DNA of 64,000 bases from Micromonospora_H sonneratiae (GTDB taxonomy: Bacteria > Actinomycetota > Actinomycetes > Mycobacteriales > Micromonosporaceae): positions 62,001 through 126,000 of the forward strand of contig NZ_JBHTMP010000006.1 of the NCBI RefSeq assembly GCF_042679305.1, in the 5' to 3' direction. Under the pieces are notes generated by a model, which was not told the DNA's origin, did not search any database, and saw only the letters and a list, made by a program, of their open reading frames with translations. How positions within the stretch are numbered: the first letter of the stretch is position 1; each line of letters starts with the position of its first letter. This document shows, piece by piece, positions 1 to 10,554 of this stretch. The translations under genes were made by a program, and so were the position numbers.

Positions 1-219
1 GAGTAGCGACAGCGTGGTGAGCAGCACGAGCCCGACGGCCGCGAGTTGGCCGGCTGCCTCGTCGCCGGCGCGGTCGCTGTAGTGCCGCATGGCGTCCGGG
101 ACCGCGTAGTAGCTGGCGACGGCGGCGACGACCTGCACCGCAGCGATGCCGGCCAGCAGGTAGCAGCCGGCGAACACCACGGTAGGGCTGACCGATCGCG
201 CTGCGGGTCTCCTGGTCAT
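1..219 (-). CDS. Membrane protein, N-terminal part only (runs off the left edge)
   Basis: Only the first 73 codons are inside the window. The protein starts MTRRPAARS, then has a hydrophobic stretch of about 25 residues (VVFAGCYLLAGIAAV onward), a short polar loop with charged residues (MRHYSDRAGDE), and the start of a second hydrophobic stretch (LAAVGLVLLTTLSLL). This is the pattern of a small integral membrane protein. A GTG lies directly before the ATG, so the start could be one codon earlier. The gene begins about 23 bases after the stop of the upstream secreted protein on the same strand, so the two are probably co-transcribed. No family is recognised. Confidence 0.6.
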   Translation of the reverse strand, partial: MTRRPAARSVSPTVVFAGCYLLAGIAAVQVVAAVASYYAVPDAMRHYSDRAGDEAAGQLAAVGLVLLTTLSLL

Positions 220-244
220 CACGGATCCTCGGCTGGTCGACGCG

Positions 245-2590
245 TCACGGGCCGGTGGTCGTCGCGGTTGTCGATGGTGACGGTCGTCGGCCCCGGCGAC
301 GAGCGAGCTGGATTGCGCCGCCGACCAGCCAGAGCAGCAGCGGCAGCGTGGTGAGGACCCAGAACGCCGGCTTCGAGGTGGGGCTGCGGCGGGCCGCCTG
401 CAGCTCGGTGAGTGGCCGCGCGGTGGACTCGCCGCCGAGCCAGACCAGGTTGCGGTCACCCTCGCTGGCAGCGGCGTAGGTGGCCTGGCGGACCGCCGTC
501 GACAGCTCGGGTCGTTGCCCGGAGAACGTGTCGGCGTTCAGCCGGGACCGTGGGACGTCGGTCAGGTCCACACCGCCGTAGACGTACGTGACGGTCTCGA
601 TCATGTTGCCCCGTTGGGTGGTGCGCTTGACCTTGAATTCGCCGTCGGTGTACGACTTGACGTAACGCCGCCACACCTCCTTCGGGCTCCACGGCTGGCG
701 GGCCGGCCAGTCGCTGGCGTCACCCCGGTCGATCAGGTGCGAGTACGTGGTGCGCTTGGTCTCGCTGCGCTCGCGGTACCACTGCGCCGCGACCCGGCTG
801 ACGTAGACCCGCCGCAGGTCGGCGTACTCCGGTGCGGTGTTCACCGCCTTCTCGATCTGCGGAAGGATCAGCCGCCGGTACAGGCTCTCGTTCTGCTTCG
901 TCTCCGCGTCGCTCTGCCTGGCACAGCCCGCTTCGGAGCCCCCGACACCGACGGACTTGACGTAGTCGGTCTCCATCTTCACCGACAGGGGTGCGTCGAG
1001 GATGTACAGCTGGCCCTGGTCCTCCCGGACCGTGGCCGGTGCCGGCACGATCCACTGCCGCATCGACACGCACTTGGTCTCACCGACCAGACCGTCCCAG
1101 TACCGCTTGCCGGTAGCCGAGTCGGGATGGATCAGCTTGGCGACGGTCTTCTTCATCTCCAGGTCGGCCTCGAGCAGGATCCGGCCGGCGTCGGTCCGCC
1201 CGAACTGCGAGTCGATGATCCGGTTCGGCTCGTCAGGATTGAGGTTCACGGTGAACGCGCTCGTCGGGAGCACCAGCCAGACGAAGAACGCGTCGGAGGC
1301 GGTCAGGGCCGCGCGTCGTCCGCCGTAGGAGGGGTGATCCTCCGGTGCCGGCTGGGCACTGAACGCGTACTGCAGGCCGGGCCCGCCCTGGTAGGTGTCG
1401 GCGACGTAGCGCAGCTCGAGCGTGGAGAAGTCGACGCCGCCGAGCGGGTCCGCGCCGAGGTCCTCGTTGCCCAGGTCCGCGCCGAGTTGGTCCAGCACCT
1501 CCTGGCCGAAGGCGGCCTCGTCGGGAGAGTCCGGCGAGTCGGCGATCGCGTCGCTCAGTCCACCGTCGACGGGGTGCTGCGGTGCGCCGGGCGCGATCAT
1601 GATCCCGCCGCCACCCTTCGGCGGGACGGGGGCAGGTCCGACCGGTTTGCCGGGGTCGTTGCCAGGGTCGTTGCCGGTGGCCGACGGCGCCGGGCCGCTG
1701 GCTGCCCGGCGGGCCTTGTCCGCCTCGTACGCGGGGTCCCGGGTCGGGGTGGGCTGCGGGATCGCTGGCATGAGGCGGACCACGATTGCCGGGGCGGGCG
1801 GCAGACCGGCGGCGATCCGGGCCTCGTTCACCGCCGTCGACTTGTTGGCATCATCGATCTGACTCAGCGTGCCCTTGGTCGGTTTGACGCGGAACACGTA
1901 CACGACCTGGTTGCCGGTGCCGTCGACGAGTTCGACGTAGCCCTGTAGCTGTGCCTGGGCGCGCTTGGTCAGTTGGCGGGTGTCCTTGACCTCGAAGCCA
2001 CGCTTGAGGTGCGGCTTGACCGGGAATGCGTCCGGCTCGACCGGGTATCTGGGGTCGACCTTCTCATCGAAGACGTAGTCGTCGGAGCCGGCGATGCGTA
2101 CCTTGCCGAAGACCCAGTCGGCGAAGCCGTCGCCCCGGCTGTTGCTGTCGACGCCTCGCACGTGTCGCTGGACGAACACCTTCCAGCGTTTCTTCACCTC
2201 GCTGGCGGGTCGGTTGACCAACCCCGGGGCCTTGTTCTCCGCCCACTCCGCCAGCATGCGGTTCAGGGTTCCGTACGTGTACGCCTCGCGGCGCTTGAGC
2301 CCGAGCAGGTCCTCGGGCTTCGGCGGGTCCAGATCGGCGTACTCCAGCAGGTGGGGGGCTGCCTCGTAGCGGAAGGCCTCCCTCGGCCCGATCAAGTCCG
2401 GATCGTCCACGCCCTGACCGGGCAGCGGCTCGTACCACTCGCTCGGCACGGCGGTGGGCGCCGGGCTCGGCGCGGCGAAGACCGGTGCCGTGCCGACGGC
2501 CACGTACAGCGCCATGCCCAGCACGACGAGGAACGCCGCCATCCGGCGCATGGACACCCGGTGCGGCAGTGTTCGATGGGCCACGTCCAC
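245..2590 (-). CDS. Secreted, membrane-anchored protein of unknown function (781 aa)
   Basis: The N-terminus has a signal peptide: a basic stretch (MRRMAAF) followed by a hydrophobic core ending at APVFAAPS. The C-terminus has one membrane helix (FWVLTTLPLLLWLVGGAIQLA) followed by RRRGRR, which is a sortase-independent type I anchor with a positively charged cytoplasmic end. The roughly 700 residues between would be extracellular. They include a Pro/Gly-rich stretch around residues 300-340 and scattered Tyr/Trp, with no repeat or catalytic motif that I recognise. The annotated start is a GTG; an ATG 13 codons in (position 2551) fits the signal peptide equally well. The short gap to the downstream membrane gene suggests a shared transcript. 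Confidence 0.75.
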   Translation of the reverse strand: MDVAHRTLPHRVSMRRMAAFLVVLGMALYVAVGTAPVFAAPSPAPTAVPSEWYEPLPGQGVDDPDLIGPREAFRYEAAPHLLEYADLDPPKPEDLLGLKRREAYTYGTLNRMLAEWAENKAPGLVNRPASEVKKRWKVFVQRHVRGVDSNSRGDGFADWVFGKVRIAGSDDYVFDEKVDPRYPVEPDAFPVKPHLKRGFEVKDTRQLTKRAQAQLQGYVELVDGTGNQVVYVFRVKPTKGTLSQIDDANKSTAVNEARIAAGLPPAPAIVVRLMPAIPQPTPTRDPAYEADKARRAASGPAPSATGNDPGNDPGKPVGPAPVPPKGGGGIMIAPGAPQHPVDGGLSDAIADSPDSPDEAAFGQEVLDQLGADLGNEDLGADPLGGVDFSTLELRYVADTYQGGPGLQYAFSAQPAPEDHPSYGGRRAALTASDAFFVWLVLPTSAFTVNLNPDEPNRIIDSQFGRTDAGRILLEADLEMKKTVAKLIHPDSATGKRYWDGLVGETKCVSMRQWIVPAPATVREDQGQLYILDAPLSVKMETDYVKSVGVGGSEAGCARQSDAETKQNESLYRRLILPQIEKAVNTAPEYADLRRVYVSRVAAQWYRERSETKRTTYSHLIDRGDASDWPARQPWSPKEVWRRYVKSYTDGEFKVKRTTQRGNMIETVTYVYGGVDLTDVPRSRLNADTFSGQRPELSTAVRQATYAAASEGDRNLVWLGGESTARPLTELQAARRSPTSKPAFWVLTTLPLLLWLVGGAIQLARRRGRRPSPSTTATTTGP

Positions 2591-2606
2591 TCCCCGGACG
2601 GCGGGA

Positions 2607-2625
2607 TCCGGCGCCTGGCGCCGGA
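2607..2625. terminator. Perfect 19-bp palindrome, possible terminator hairpin
   Basis: The sequence TCCGGCGCC T GGCGCCGGA forms arms of nine bases around one central base, so a folded RNA would have at least an eight-base-pair GC-rich stem. It lies in the 105-bp gap after the stop of the 304-aa gene (2696) and before the start of the 781-aa gene (2590), both on the minus strand. That position fits a terminator without a U-tract, common in actinomycetes. A protein-binding operator is the alternative. Confidence 0.45.
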
Positions 2626-2695
2626 GAAGTCCACCCCAGTCTCACGAATGCCTGCATATGTGTCAATGAAACCGTGGTGGGGTGGTTGCCGAGCG

Positions 2696-3610
2696 TTACG
2701 CCATGAACGCCTCGTACTGGTCGACCAGCAACTGCGGATCATGCCGCTTCACGAGCGTCTTGAGTGCCAGATGAGGCAGGCCGGCGGCACCACCGTCCTT
2801 CTGCTGCCGCACGTACGGCTGGCCGCCGTACGGGTTGACCTCCGGATCGCCGTGCCGGTACGTCCAGTGGCCGTTCCTCGCCCGGCGCAGCGACTCGCCG
2901 GTGTACCAGGCGGCCCCCTCGACGAACTCGGCCTGCTCCGGGGCGTGGAACGCCTCCAGCGTCGGGGTGACCCGCAGCACCAGCGCGCCCAACACCGCCA
3001 GCGACGCCACCGAGAAGTCCCACGTGGTGCCCTGGCCGTACCGTGCGACCCAGTTCGGGAACGACTGTTCCCGCGTGGCCAGCCAGCGGGCCAGATACTC
3101 ACGCTCGGACTCGACGACCGGCACCGGGTCCACCAGCGGCGTCGGCTGTTTGGTCGGCGACCACGACGGGTGCGCCGTCCGGTACGCCTGCACGGTAGCG
3201 GTCCAGTCGGCGTACTGACGCTCGAAGACGTCCCCGGTCCGGTCCCGCACCGCCGTCAGGACCAGGTCCAGTGGTGCCAGCGACGGCAGCGCCAGCGCCT
3301 GGTCGGCGTGGATCGGCGGTACGTGCCACGGCCTCGGGTCGTCGGTCGGCTCCCAGTGGCCGCCGGCCAACCGGAGCAGCATCTCACCGACGTACGCTGC
3401 GGCACCCTCGATGATCCACTCCGCGTCCTCGTCCTGGTCCATGACCTCCGGCTCCTCGAAACGGTCCGTCAGGTACCGCTCGAGGTCCGGCAGGGAGCGC
3501 AGGGAGAAGTCCAGGTCCAGTTCGTCCTCCCGCGCGCCGATGTCACGCAGGTGTTCCAGCCGCTCCGGCAGCCGGATGAGCCATTCGTCGCCGTCGTCCT
3601 TGGAAGCCAT
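2696..3610 (-). CDS. Uncharacterised protein with a duplicated domain (304 aa)
   Basis: I chose the ATG at 3610 (MASKDDGDEW); a longer frame reaches 3652 but adds a Pro/Gly-rich, unlikely N-terminus. The protein has no signal peptide or membrane helix and is probably cytosolic. It contains two copies of one motif: EGAAAYVGEMLLRLAGGHW at about residues 68-86 and EGAAWYTGESLRRARNGHW at about 231-249. Each is preceded by a similar helix beginning near DFS (DFSLRSL, DFSVASL). The pattern EGAAxYxGExLxRxxxGHW in tandem shows an internal duplication of a domain of roughly 130-160 residues. Function is unknown. The C-terminus ends in an acidic/hydrophobic helix (LLVDQYEAFMA). Confidence 0.75.
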   Translation of the reverse strand: MASKDDGDEWLIRLPERLEHLRDIGAREDELDLDFSLRSLPDLERYLTDRFEEPEVMDQDEDAEWIIEGAAAYVGEMLLRLAGGHWEPTDDPRPWHVPPIHADQALALPSLAPLDLVLTAVRDRTGDVFERQYADWTATVQAYRTAHPSWSPTKQPTPLVDPVPVVESEREYLARWLATREQSFPNWVARYGQGTTWDFSVASLAVLGALVLRVTPTLEAFHAPEQAEFVEGAAWYTGESLRRARNGHWTYRHGDPEVNPYGGQPYVRQQKDGGAAGLPHLALKTLVKRHDPQLLVDQYEAFMA

Positions 3611-4075
3611 ACCGCGCAGGGTACCGGGCGGGCCCGCTCCGGGCGGAAACACGTGTGGTCATTTCTTGGCATCGTGGGATCACGGTGACAGCTGAATTCA
3701 ACGACACCCGGTGCTGTCGTCCGCGAACGGCCCCGGTGAAGAGTTTTCCGCGCGTCGCCGAACCGAGGCTTTTCTGACCCGTGCCGTGCCTGCCGTGCTG
3801 TGCCTGACGTGCCGGTAAGGTGCGGCGACGGGATCCGTGCCCTTACCGAATCCCGCTTCGCCGAATCGCAACCGGTTCGGCGCAGATGCCGTTGCCGACA
3901 TTTGTCGAGCTTGCACTTTCTGTCGACAGAAAGCGGTTGCCGGGTACGTTGACGAGCGCGCCGGGTCGGGTTCCGGGGCGAGTCGGCCGGTCGATACGCT
4001 TCTCCTTTGCCGAACTGGTCTCCGACCTGGGCAAAGCGCGCTGCTTGCCAGCGCCGTTGCCGGTAGGGTCGAGGA
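3611..4075. other. Intergenic region between divergent genes, with an 18-bp palindrome
   Basis: About 465 bases separate the start of the 304-aa gene (leftward) and the TMEM175-like gene (rightward). I see no coding sequence with the codon bias of its neighbours; open frames across it are rich in Arg/Pro/Ser and have no recognisable product. It should hold both promoters. The most structured element is the palindrome listed separately at 3916-3933. Confidence 0.5.
3916..3933. repeat. 18-bp perfect palindrome, candidate operator
   Basis: CTTTCTGTCGACAGAAAG is a perfect inverted repeat with no spacer, 143 bases upstream of the TMEM175-like start. It is less GC-rich than its surroundings. Such short dyads are typical of binding sites for dimeric repressors, but no regulator can be named from the sequence. 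A short hairpin in RNA is the alternative. Confidence 0.45.
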
Positions 4076-4663
4076 GTGCCAACCAGGCGTATGGAGGCGT
4101 TCAGCGACGGAGTTATCGCGATTCTGATAACTGTCATGGTGCTCGACCTGCGTATCCCGCATGGCACCACCTGGTCGGCGCTCACCGACTCGGCACCGGT
4201 CTTCCTGTCGTACGTGCTGAGTTTCGTCTATCTGGGTATCTACTGGAACAACCATCACCACATGCTCATGGCGACCGACCGGGTGAGTGGGCTGGTGCTC
4301 TGGGCCAACCTGCATCTGCTGTTCTGGCTGTCGCTCATCCCGTTCACCACGGGGTGGATGGGCGAGAACGAGTTCGCTGCGACGCCCGCCGCCGTCTACG
4401 GCATTGTCCTGCTGGCTGCGGCAGTGGCTTACTTCGTACTGCGGAGTGCCATCATCCGCGTGCAGGGTAATAGGTCGACCCTCGCAATCGCGGTCGGCCG
4501 CGACCTCAAGGGAAAGATATCGCCGGTACTCTATGCGATTGGGATCGGGTTTGCTGCGGTCAACCGCTGGCTCTCTCTGGCCGTCTATGTCGCGGTCGCG
4601 CTCATGTGGCTGGTGCCGGACCGTCGGGTCGAGCGGACGCTTGGCGCTTTCTCGCGGCGGTGA
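4076..4663 (+). CDS. TMEM175 (DUF1211) family membrane protein, putative potassium channel
   Basis: The N-terminus carries the family signature RMEAFSDGVIAI, where the FSDG motif in the first helix lines the pore of bacterial TMEM175 channels. About six hydrophobic segments follow, including LSFVYLGIYWNNHHHML (the conserved YWxxHH region), WANLHLLFWLSLIPF, AVYGIVLLAAAVAYFVL and VYVAVALMWLV. The length of 195 aa matches the single-repeat bacterial members, which assemble as tetramers. These channels are known to pass potassium with weak selectivity; the physiological role here is inferred. The start is GTG at 4076, directly after a GAGG ribosome-binding sequence; an ATG at 4091 (MEAFSDG) is the alternative. 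Confidence 0.85.
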   Translation: MPTRRMEAFSDGVIAILITVMVLDLRIPHGTTWSALTDSAPVFLSYVLSFVYLGIYWNNHHHMLMATDRVSGLVLWANLHLLFWLSLIPFTTGWMGENEFAATPAAVYGIVLLAAAVAYFVLRSAIIRVQGNRSTLAIAVGRDLKGKISPVLYAIGIGFAAVNRWLSLAVYVAVALMWLVPDRRVERTLGAFSRR

Positions 4664-4801
4664 TCCTGCGTACCGTACAAGCAGATATCGATGTCAGCTA
4701 CGGGTGGAATCCGGTGGTGCCTGATCGTCGGAACATTTTCGCGAAAAGTGCCGTGCGTGCGGCGACTTCCCGAGTCCGATGCATACGCGCCGGCATCGCT
4801 T

Positions 4802-5035
4802 CTATTCACTCATGCCGAGCGGGTCGGTCCTGACGTACCGCATCGTCCAGGTGTCGTCCTGCTCGGTATCGGGGGCGCGTTCGTACAGGTGGTCGGCGTT
4901 GATACCGGCGGCGTCGGCATCGTCGTGCTGAGACAGGACCCAGTGCGCCGGTGGACGACCGTCGGGTTCGGTTGGTAGATCGCGAACGGCACCGTCGGCG
5001 GGCCCGCCGAGGAAACGGACGGTCACGTGATTCAT
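4802..5035 (-). CDS. Small conserved-type hypothetical protein (77 aa)
   Basis: The product begins MNHVTVRFLGGPADGAVRDL and ends with WTMRYVRTDPLGMSE. The opening pattern (VxFxGGPADGxxRDLP) followed by an acidic middle and a short beta-like YRY-type end is the look of small actinobacterial proteins of unknown role that I have seen elsewhere, but I cannot attach a family name. It is soluble and acidic. It is convergent with the channel gene to its left, with about 140 bases between the stops. Confidence 0.6.
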   Translation of the reverse strand: MNHVTVRFLGGPADGAVRDLPTEPDGRPPAHWVLSQHDDADAAGINADHLYERAPDTEQDDTWTMRYVRTDPLGMSE

Positions 5036-5249
5036 GAGACACCCTTCCGAGGCAATGCTCCCCGTTCGTAATCCCCGGTTTGAAGATCGCTAACGCCGTT
5101 CCAGACGCGAGTACATGATGCCTGATTGGTGGCGGCAGCCCGGGCAGTCGCGACAGATCCAGCAGATCCAACAGAGAGGGCAGGGAGAATGGAACAGGGC
5201 GTGCCGACGCGGCAGACCGGCATGGCCATCCTCCGGTCCGTGACGCTCG

Positions 5250-5560
5250 TCAGTGCTGTCGTACCCGGTAGAGGTCGCGTAGCAGGGCGATCTCTGCTCC
5301 GTGATGCAGCACCTCCTGGCGTAGGGCCAGCATCTCGCTGAGCTGGCCCAGACGCCAGGCGATGGTGGTGAACGGCGGCGGCACGGGGTGCGGGCTCGAT
5401 GCGGTGTCACGTCCCCATTCGCCCGCACCGACCAGGTGCGTCGCACGCGCGCCGGGCCCGTCCGAATGCCGTCGGATCGACCAACAGCCGGCCACGGGTT
5501 CCCAGAGTGGGCTCTGGCATCGGACGCGGGATTGCTGGTCTGCAACCTGTCATGGCTGGA
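5250..5560 (-). pseudogene. DinB-like protein relic
   Basis: On the minus strand the frame ending at 5250 gives LWEPVAGCWSIR, then PPPFTTIAWRLGQLSEML, then LHHGAEIALLRDLYR. These are the conserved blocks of actinobacterial DinB_2/DUF664-type proteins (EPVPGCWSVR, TTIAWRLGHL, HHGAEIxLLRDLYR). The long segment that should separate the second and third blocks is missing, and no intact N-terminus is present: upstream the frame is open only for a short degraded stretch (roughly to 5560, limit approximate). The remnant is about 80-100 residues against the usual 170 or so. I read it as a gene that lost an internal block, not a functional short protein. Confidence 0.6.
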
Positions 5561-5643
5561 TTGATACGGCGACCGGTTTCAGCAGGCTCCTTCCGACGGA
5601 CGTGACCTGGCGGCGACGGAACTCGATGCTGGTCTGGTAGAAG

Positions 5644-7903
<2,260 letters not shown>

Positions 7904-8045
7904 GTGTCGGGACCTGGACCTGTCGCAGCGGCGCGGCGGGAAGAAACGGCCCGTCTCCGGAGTGCCAGACGTATCCAGGGTGCTGTGACATATTGCCCAC
8001 GCCCAGGGGCCAGCGAATCCGACAGTCGATACCTACAGTCGGGCC

Positions 8046-8465
8046 ATGAGCACTTACAACGGCGTGCGGGTCTGGCTCCGCCGGCATGGAGCTGAGCAGA
8101 TCGTGCATCCCGGGGGCAACCTGTACGCCCACCTGTGTCGAGTCAGCGAACGACTCGCCGCGCTTGGCTGCGGCAGTGAGGTGCAAGCCGCGGGCCTTAC
8201 CCACGCCGTCTACGGCACCGACGGGTTCGACCTTGCCCTGCTCGATGGGGCCGATCGTGCTGTGCTACGCGATCTCGTTGGTGTCGACGCCGAGGAGCCT
8301 GTCTATCTGTACGGCGCCTGCGACCGTGGACGAAGCTGGCGGGAGCTGGCAAATACCGGCCAGGTGTTTCACCGCTGTACCTACTTCCGGGAACTGTTCG
8401 CCTCTTGGGCCCCACTGGCTTCCGAGCAGGTCATCCGCGATGCACAGCGAGTCTTGCGGCCGTGA
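8046..8465 (+). CDS. DUF6817-type protein (139 aa)
   Basis: Conserved features in order: a helix with HPGGNLYAHL near residue 21, AAGLTHAVYGTDGF at about 48-61, and DRAVLRDLVGVDAEEPVYLY at about 69-88. This pattern of spaced His residues with a YGTxxF block and a DRxxLRxLVGxxAE block is that of DUF6817, a predicted HD-like all-helical domain with metal-binding histidines. Activity is unknown. The stop overlaps the GTG of the following nucleotidyltransferase gene by four bases, so the two are translationally coupled and presumably work together. Confidence 0.6.
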   Translation: MSTYNGVRVWLRRHGAEQIVHPGGNLYAHLCRVSERLAALGCGSEVQAAGLTHAVYGTDGFDLALLDGADRAVLRDLVGVDAEEPVYLYGACDRGRSWRELANTGQVFHRCTYFRELFASWAPLASEQVIRDAQRVLRP

Positions 8466-8947
8466 CACCCGAACCATCGGCAGGGCCGCGTTCGATAGCA
8501 TGCACTACCGGTCGCGTACGCGTGCGAGCCGTCTATCCCGGCAGCTTTGATCCCTTCACCCCCGGGCATTTGAATGTGGTGAACCGGGCGCGCGACCTCT
8601 TCGACGAAGTGGTCGTGCTCGTCGCGGTCAACAGCATCAAGCATCCGGGCACCGACGAAGAGGAGCGAGCGGCTGCTGTTCGGGCCGTTCTGCCGGTCGA
8701 GTGGACCTCCGTCACCGTTGCGGCCTGGAGCGGGTTGACCTCCACCTACTGCCATCGTCATGAAGTAGGAGTGATCGTTCGCGGCGTGCGTAACACCACC
8801 GACCTTCGGACCGAGTACCAGCTCGCCGCGATGAACGAGTCGCTGGGTGTCCCCACGGTGTTTCTGCCTGCGCAGCCCGAACTGGCCGCGGTGTCTTCGA
8901 CTGCGGTGCGCGCGCTGGGGAAGTGGCCTTCGTCCACGCAGCCGTAG
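8462..8947 (+). CDS. Short CoaD-like nucleotidyltransferase (cytidylyltransferase fold)
   Basis: The N-terminus AVYPGSFDPFTPGHLNVV carries the nucleotide-binding signature GSFDPxTxGH of phosphopantetheine adenylyltransferase, with T-P-G-H in place of the usual T/H-x-G-H. VIVRGVRNTTDLRTEYQLAAMN matches the CoaD RGLRxxxDFxYExxMAxxN block. Near the end VSSTAVRALG matches the ISSSxVRE motif. CoaD normally continues about 20 residues past this point; here the protein stops soon after, giving 142-161 residues depending on the start. I chose GTG 8462 because it overlaps the upstream stop by four bases; GTG 8522 is the alternative. It is probably a paralogue of housekeeping coaD; its substrate may differ. 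Confidence 0.7.
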   Translation: MTPEPSAGPRSIACTTGRVRVRAVYPGSFDPFTPGHLNVVNRARDLFDEVVVLVAVNSIKHPGTDEEERAAAVRAVLPVEWTSVTVAAWSGLTSTYCHRHEVGVIVRGVRNTTDLRTEYQLAAMNESLGVPTVFLPAQPELAAVSSTAVRALGKWPSSTQP

Positions 8948-9385
8948 ACTGCCGGACATTGACGAACCCCTCGTCGGACCGCCGCCGGACAATCATGAGA
9001 CTGTCCGCGTCAAGATCAAGCGACATTGGAGTGCCAAGCCAGGCCAGCGGGGAGTGAGGTGGCCATTTCGATCGCAGAGAAGACGTGGCCGGGCCGCACG
9101 GGAGGGCGCAGCGCGGTGCGGAACAGCCAGCCACCCAGTCGACATGTACGACGAGACGGCGATCGACCTGCTGAAGGCCGGCTCAGGCGAGACAGGCCGC
9201 CAACCGCGCTCGCGAACCTGTCAGGGTGCGAACCTTGCCCTCCGGTCAAGGCGAAGCTGAACGTGGTGGCCTGGCTCAGCGACCGTGCAAACGCGGCCAG
9301 CGAGAAGATCACCAACGCTGGCGGGGCTGCCAAACAGTAGCGCCCTCGGAAGGAGTCGACTGAGGTTTCCATCATTGCCGGGCAG
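8948..9385. other. Region without a convincing gene
   Basis: About 440 bases lie between the stop of the nucleotidyltransferase gene and the stop of the convergent zinc-ribbon gene. Open frames on both strands change composition along their length and show no motif. Because an IS5-type relic and a DinB-like relic lie within a few kilobases, decayed sequence is a reasonable guess, but I cannot identify its source. Confidence 0.45.
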
Positions 9386-10231
9386 TCAGCCGGCGCATGC
9401 CGGTCTGTTCGTTGTGAACACATTCGAGCTGACCTCGTCCTCGTTCTCGTCCAGCGCCCAAACGAACCATGCGATGGACGCTGCCGAGGAAGGCAAGGAG
9501 CCGTCGCCGGGCCTCGGTGCCGGCCCACTGAACCGGGTTGGACCGCCGTCGAGGTTCGCACCGGTCCAGCTTCCGTCCTGGTTCTTGGTGTGCACGATGA
9601 CCCGGGTGTCGGTGAAGCCCACGGTGCTGGCCGAAACATTGAGGTACCAGCCGCCGGAGCGGCAGGCTGCGGTGGCGCTGCCGGTGATGCTGCGGCCGGG
9701 CGGGTTGGGCGGTAGGAAACCTGGCTTGCTGGCCGGGGGTGGGGGAGCGGCAGTGGTTGTCCGGGCCACCGGTCGGCTGGTTGTTCCGGGCTTCGGCTGG
9801 GCGGGCGTGCGAGTGCTCTCCTGCGGCTGCGGAGTTGGGCTACCCACAGTGGAAGGCGGGTTCGATGGTGCGCCTGACACGGAAGTAGGGGCCAGAATCG
9901 GCGGATAGGCCGGGGGTGCAGCCTCAGTCTGCCCATGCCCTCCCGGCGACGTGGGATCGCGGGTCAGCCAGAGAGTGCCACTGGCCAGTGCGAGCACCGC
10001 AAGCAGTACGACGGGCAACAGATTGCGCGGCAAGGTCGATCGTGCGGCCGGCGTTTGCGAGGACTGATCCTCCGCCGCAGCCTTGGGTGTGTTTTGCGTA
10101 GACCCGATCGGGGCCGACGTCAGCTCGCTCGATGCCGGCCGTACCGGACCGGGCAACCTGGCGCCGCATTCGAGGCAATATGGGCTGCCACTGTCGTCGC
10201 TGTATCCGCATAGCTCGCACACGATGAGCAC
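9386..10231 (-). CDS. Zinc-ribbon membrane protein with Pro/Thr-rich linker
   Basis: The N-terminus has two Cys pairs, CELCGYSDDSGSPYCLECG, a zinc ribbon predicted to lie in the cytoplasm. A single membrane helix follows (LLPVVLLAVLALASGTLWL). Then comes a long extracellular linker rich in Pro, Thr and Ser (about 80 residues, PTPQPQESTRTPAQP), and a C-terminal domain of about 95 residues beginning TGSATAACRSGGWYLNVS that includes two cysteines. This resembles single-pass envelope proteins with an intracellular zinc ribbon, but the extracellular domain is not recognised. The start is uncertain: GTG 10231 and GTG 10222 both place the ribbon at the extreme N-terminus; a longer frame to 10303 adds only basic residues. 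Confidence 0.7.
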   Translation of the reverse strand: MLIVCELCGYSDDSGSPYCLECGARLPGPVRPASSELTSAPIGSTQNTPKAAAEDQSSQTPAARSTLPRNLLPVVLLAVLALASGTLWLTRDPTSPGGHGQTEAAPPAYPPILAPTSVSGAPSNPPSTVGSPTPQPQESTRTPAQPKPGTTSRPVARTTTAAPPPPASKPGFLPPNPPGRSITGSATAACRSGGWYLNVSASTVGFTDTRVIVHTKNQDGSWTGANLDGGPTRFSGPAPRPGDGSLPSSAASIAWFVWALDENEDEVSSNVFTTNRPACAG

Positions 10232-10554
10232 GAGGCGACGATATCCGGAGAACGGCCTTCCGTGTCTGCGCTTACCCCGGGCCCCAGCCGCCCGACGCGA
10301 CACCCAGCAAGATCAGGGCCCGACAAGACAGTGGCGACAACACCAAATCCGCGGCCGTGGCGGCAGGCTATCCTGTGGTCGGTGTCGTACAGGCTTCGAC
10401 TGTGCCGGCGTCATCGGCGTAGGACCGTCGCAGTCACCGATCACCTGGCCCTGGGTGTGTCGTCTGATTGGCTTGATACCGCCGATGCTGCTGCCACCTC
10501 GACCACCACGTCGGCACCGGGTTTCCGGTCGTAAGCCCTCCCGACGACCGCAAG
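10232..10554. other. Intergenic region, nothing recognised
   Basis: This stretch should contain the promoter of the leftward zinc-ribbon gene. No frame shows a recognisable product. It adjoins the IS5-type relic, so part may be transposon debris. Confidence 0.4.

Noticed and set aside
515..1948. Long open frame (477 codons) on the plus strand, antisense to the secreted protein
   Set aside because: Its Arg/Val/Gly-rich product without motifs is the expected shadow of a high-GC3 gene on the other strand; the same applies to long antisense frames at 17472-18542, 23320-24396 and 29134-30483.
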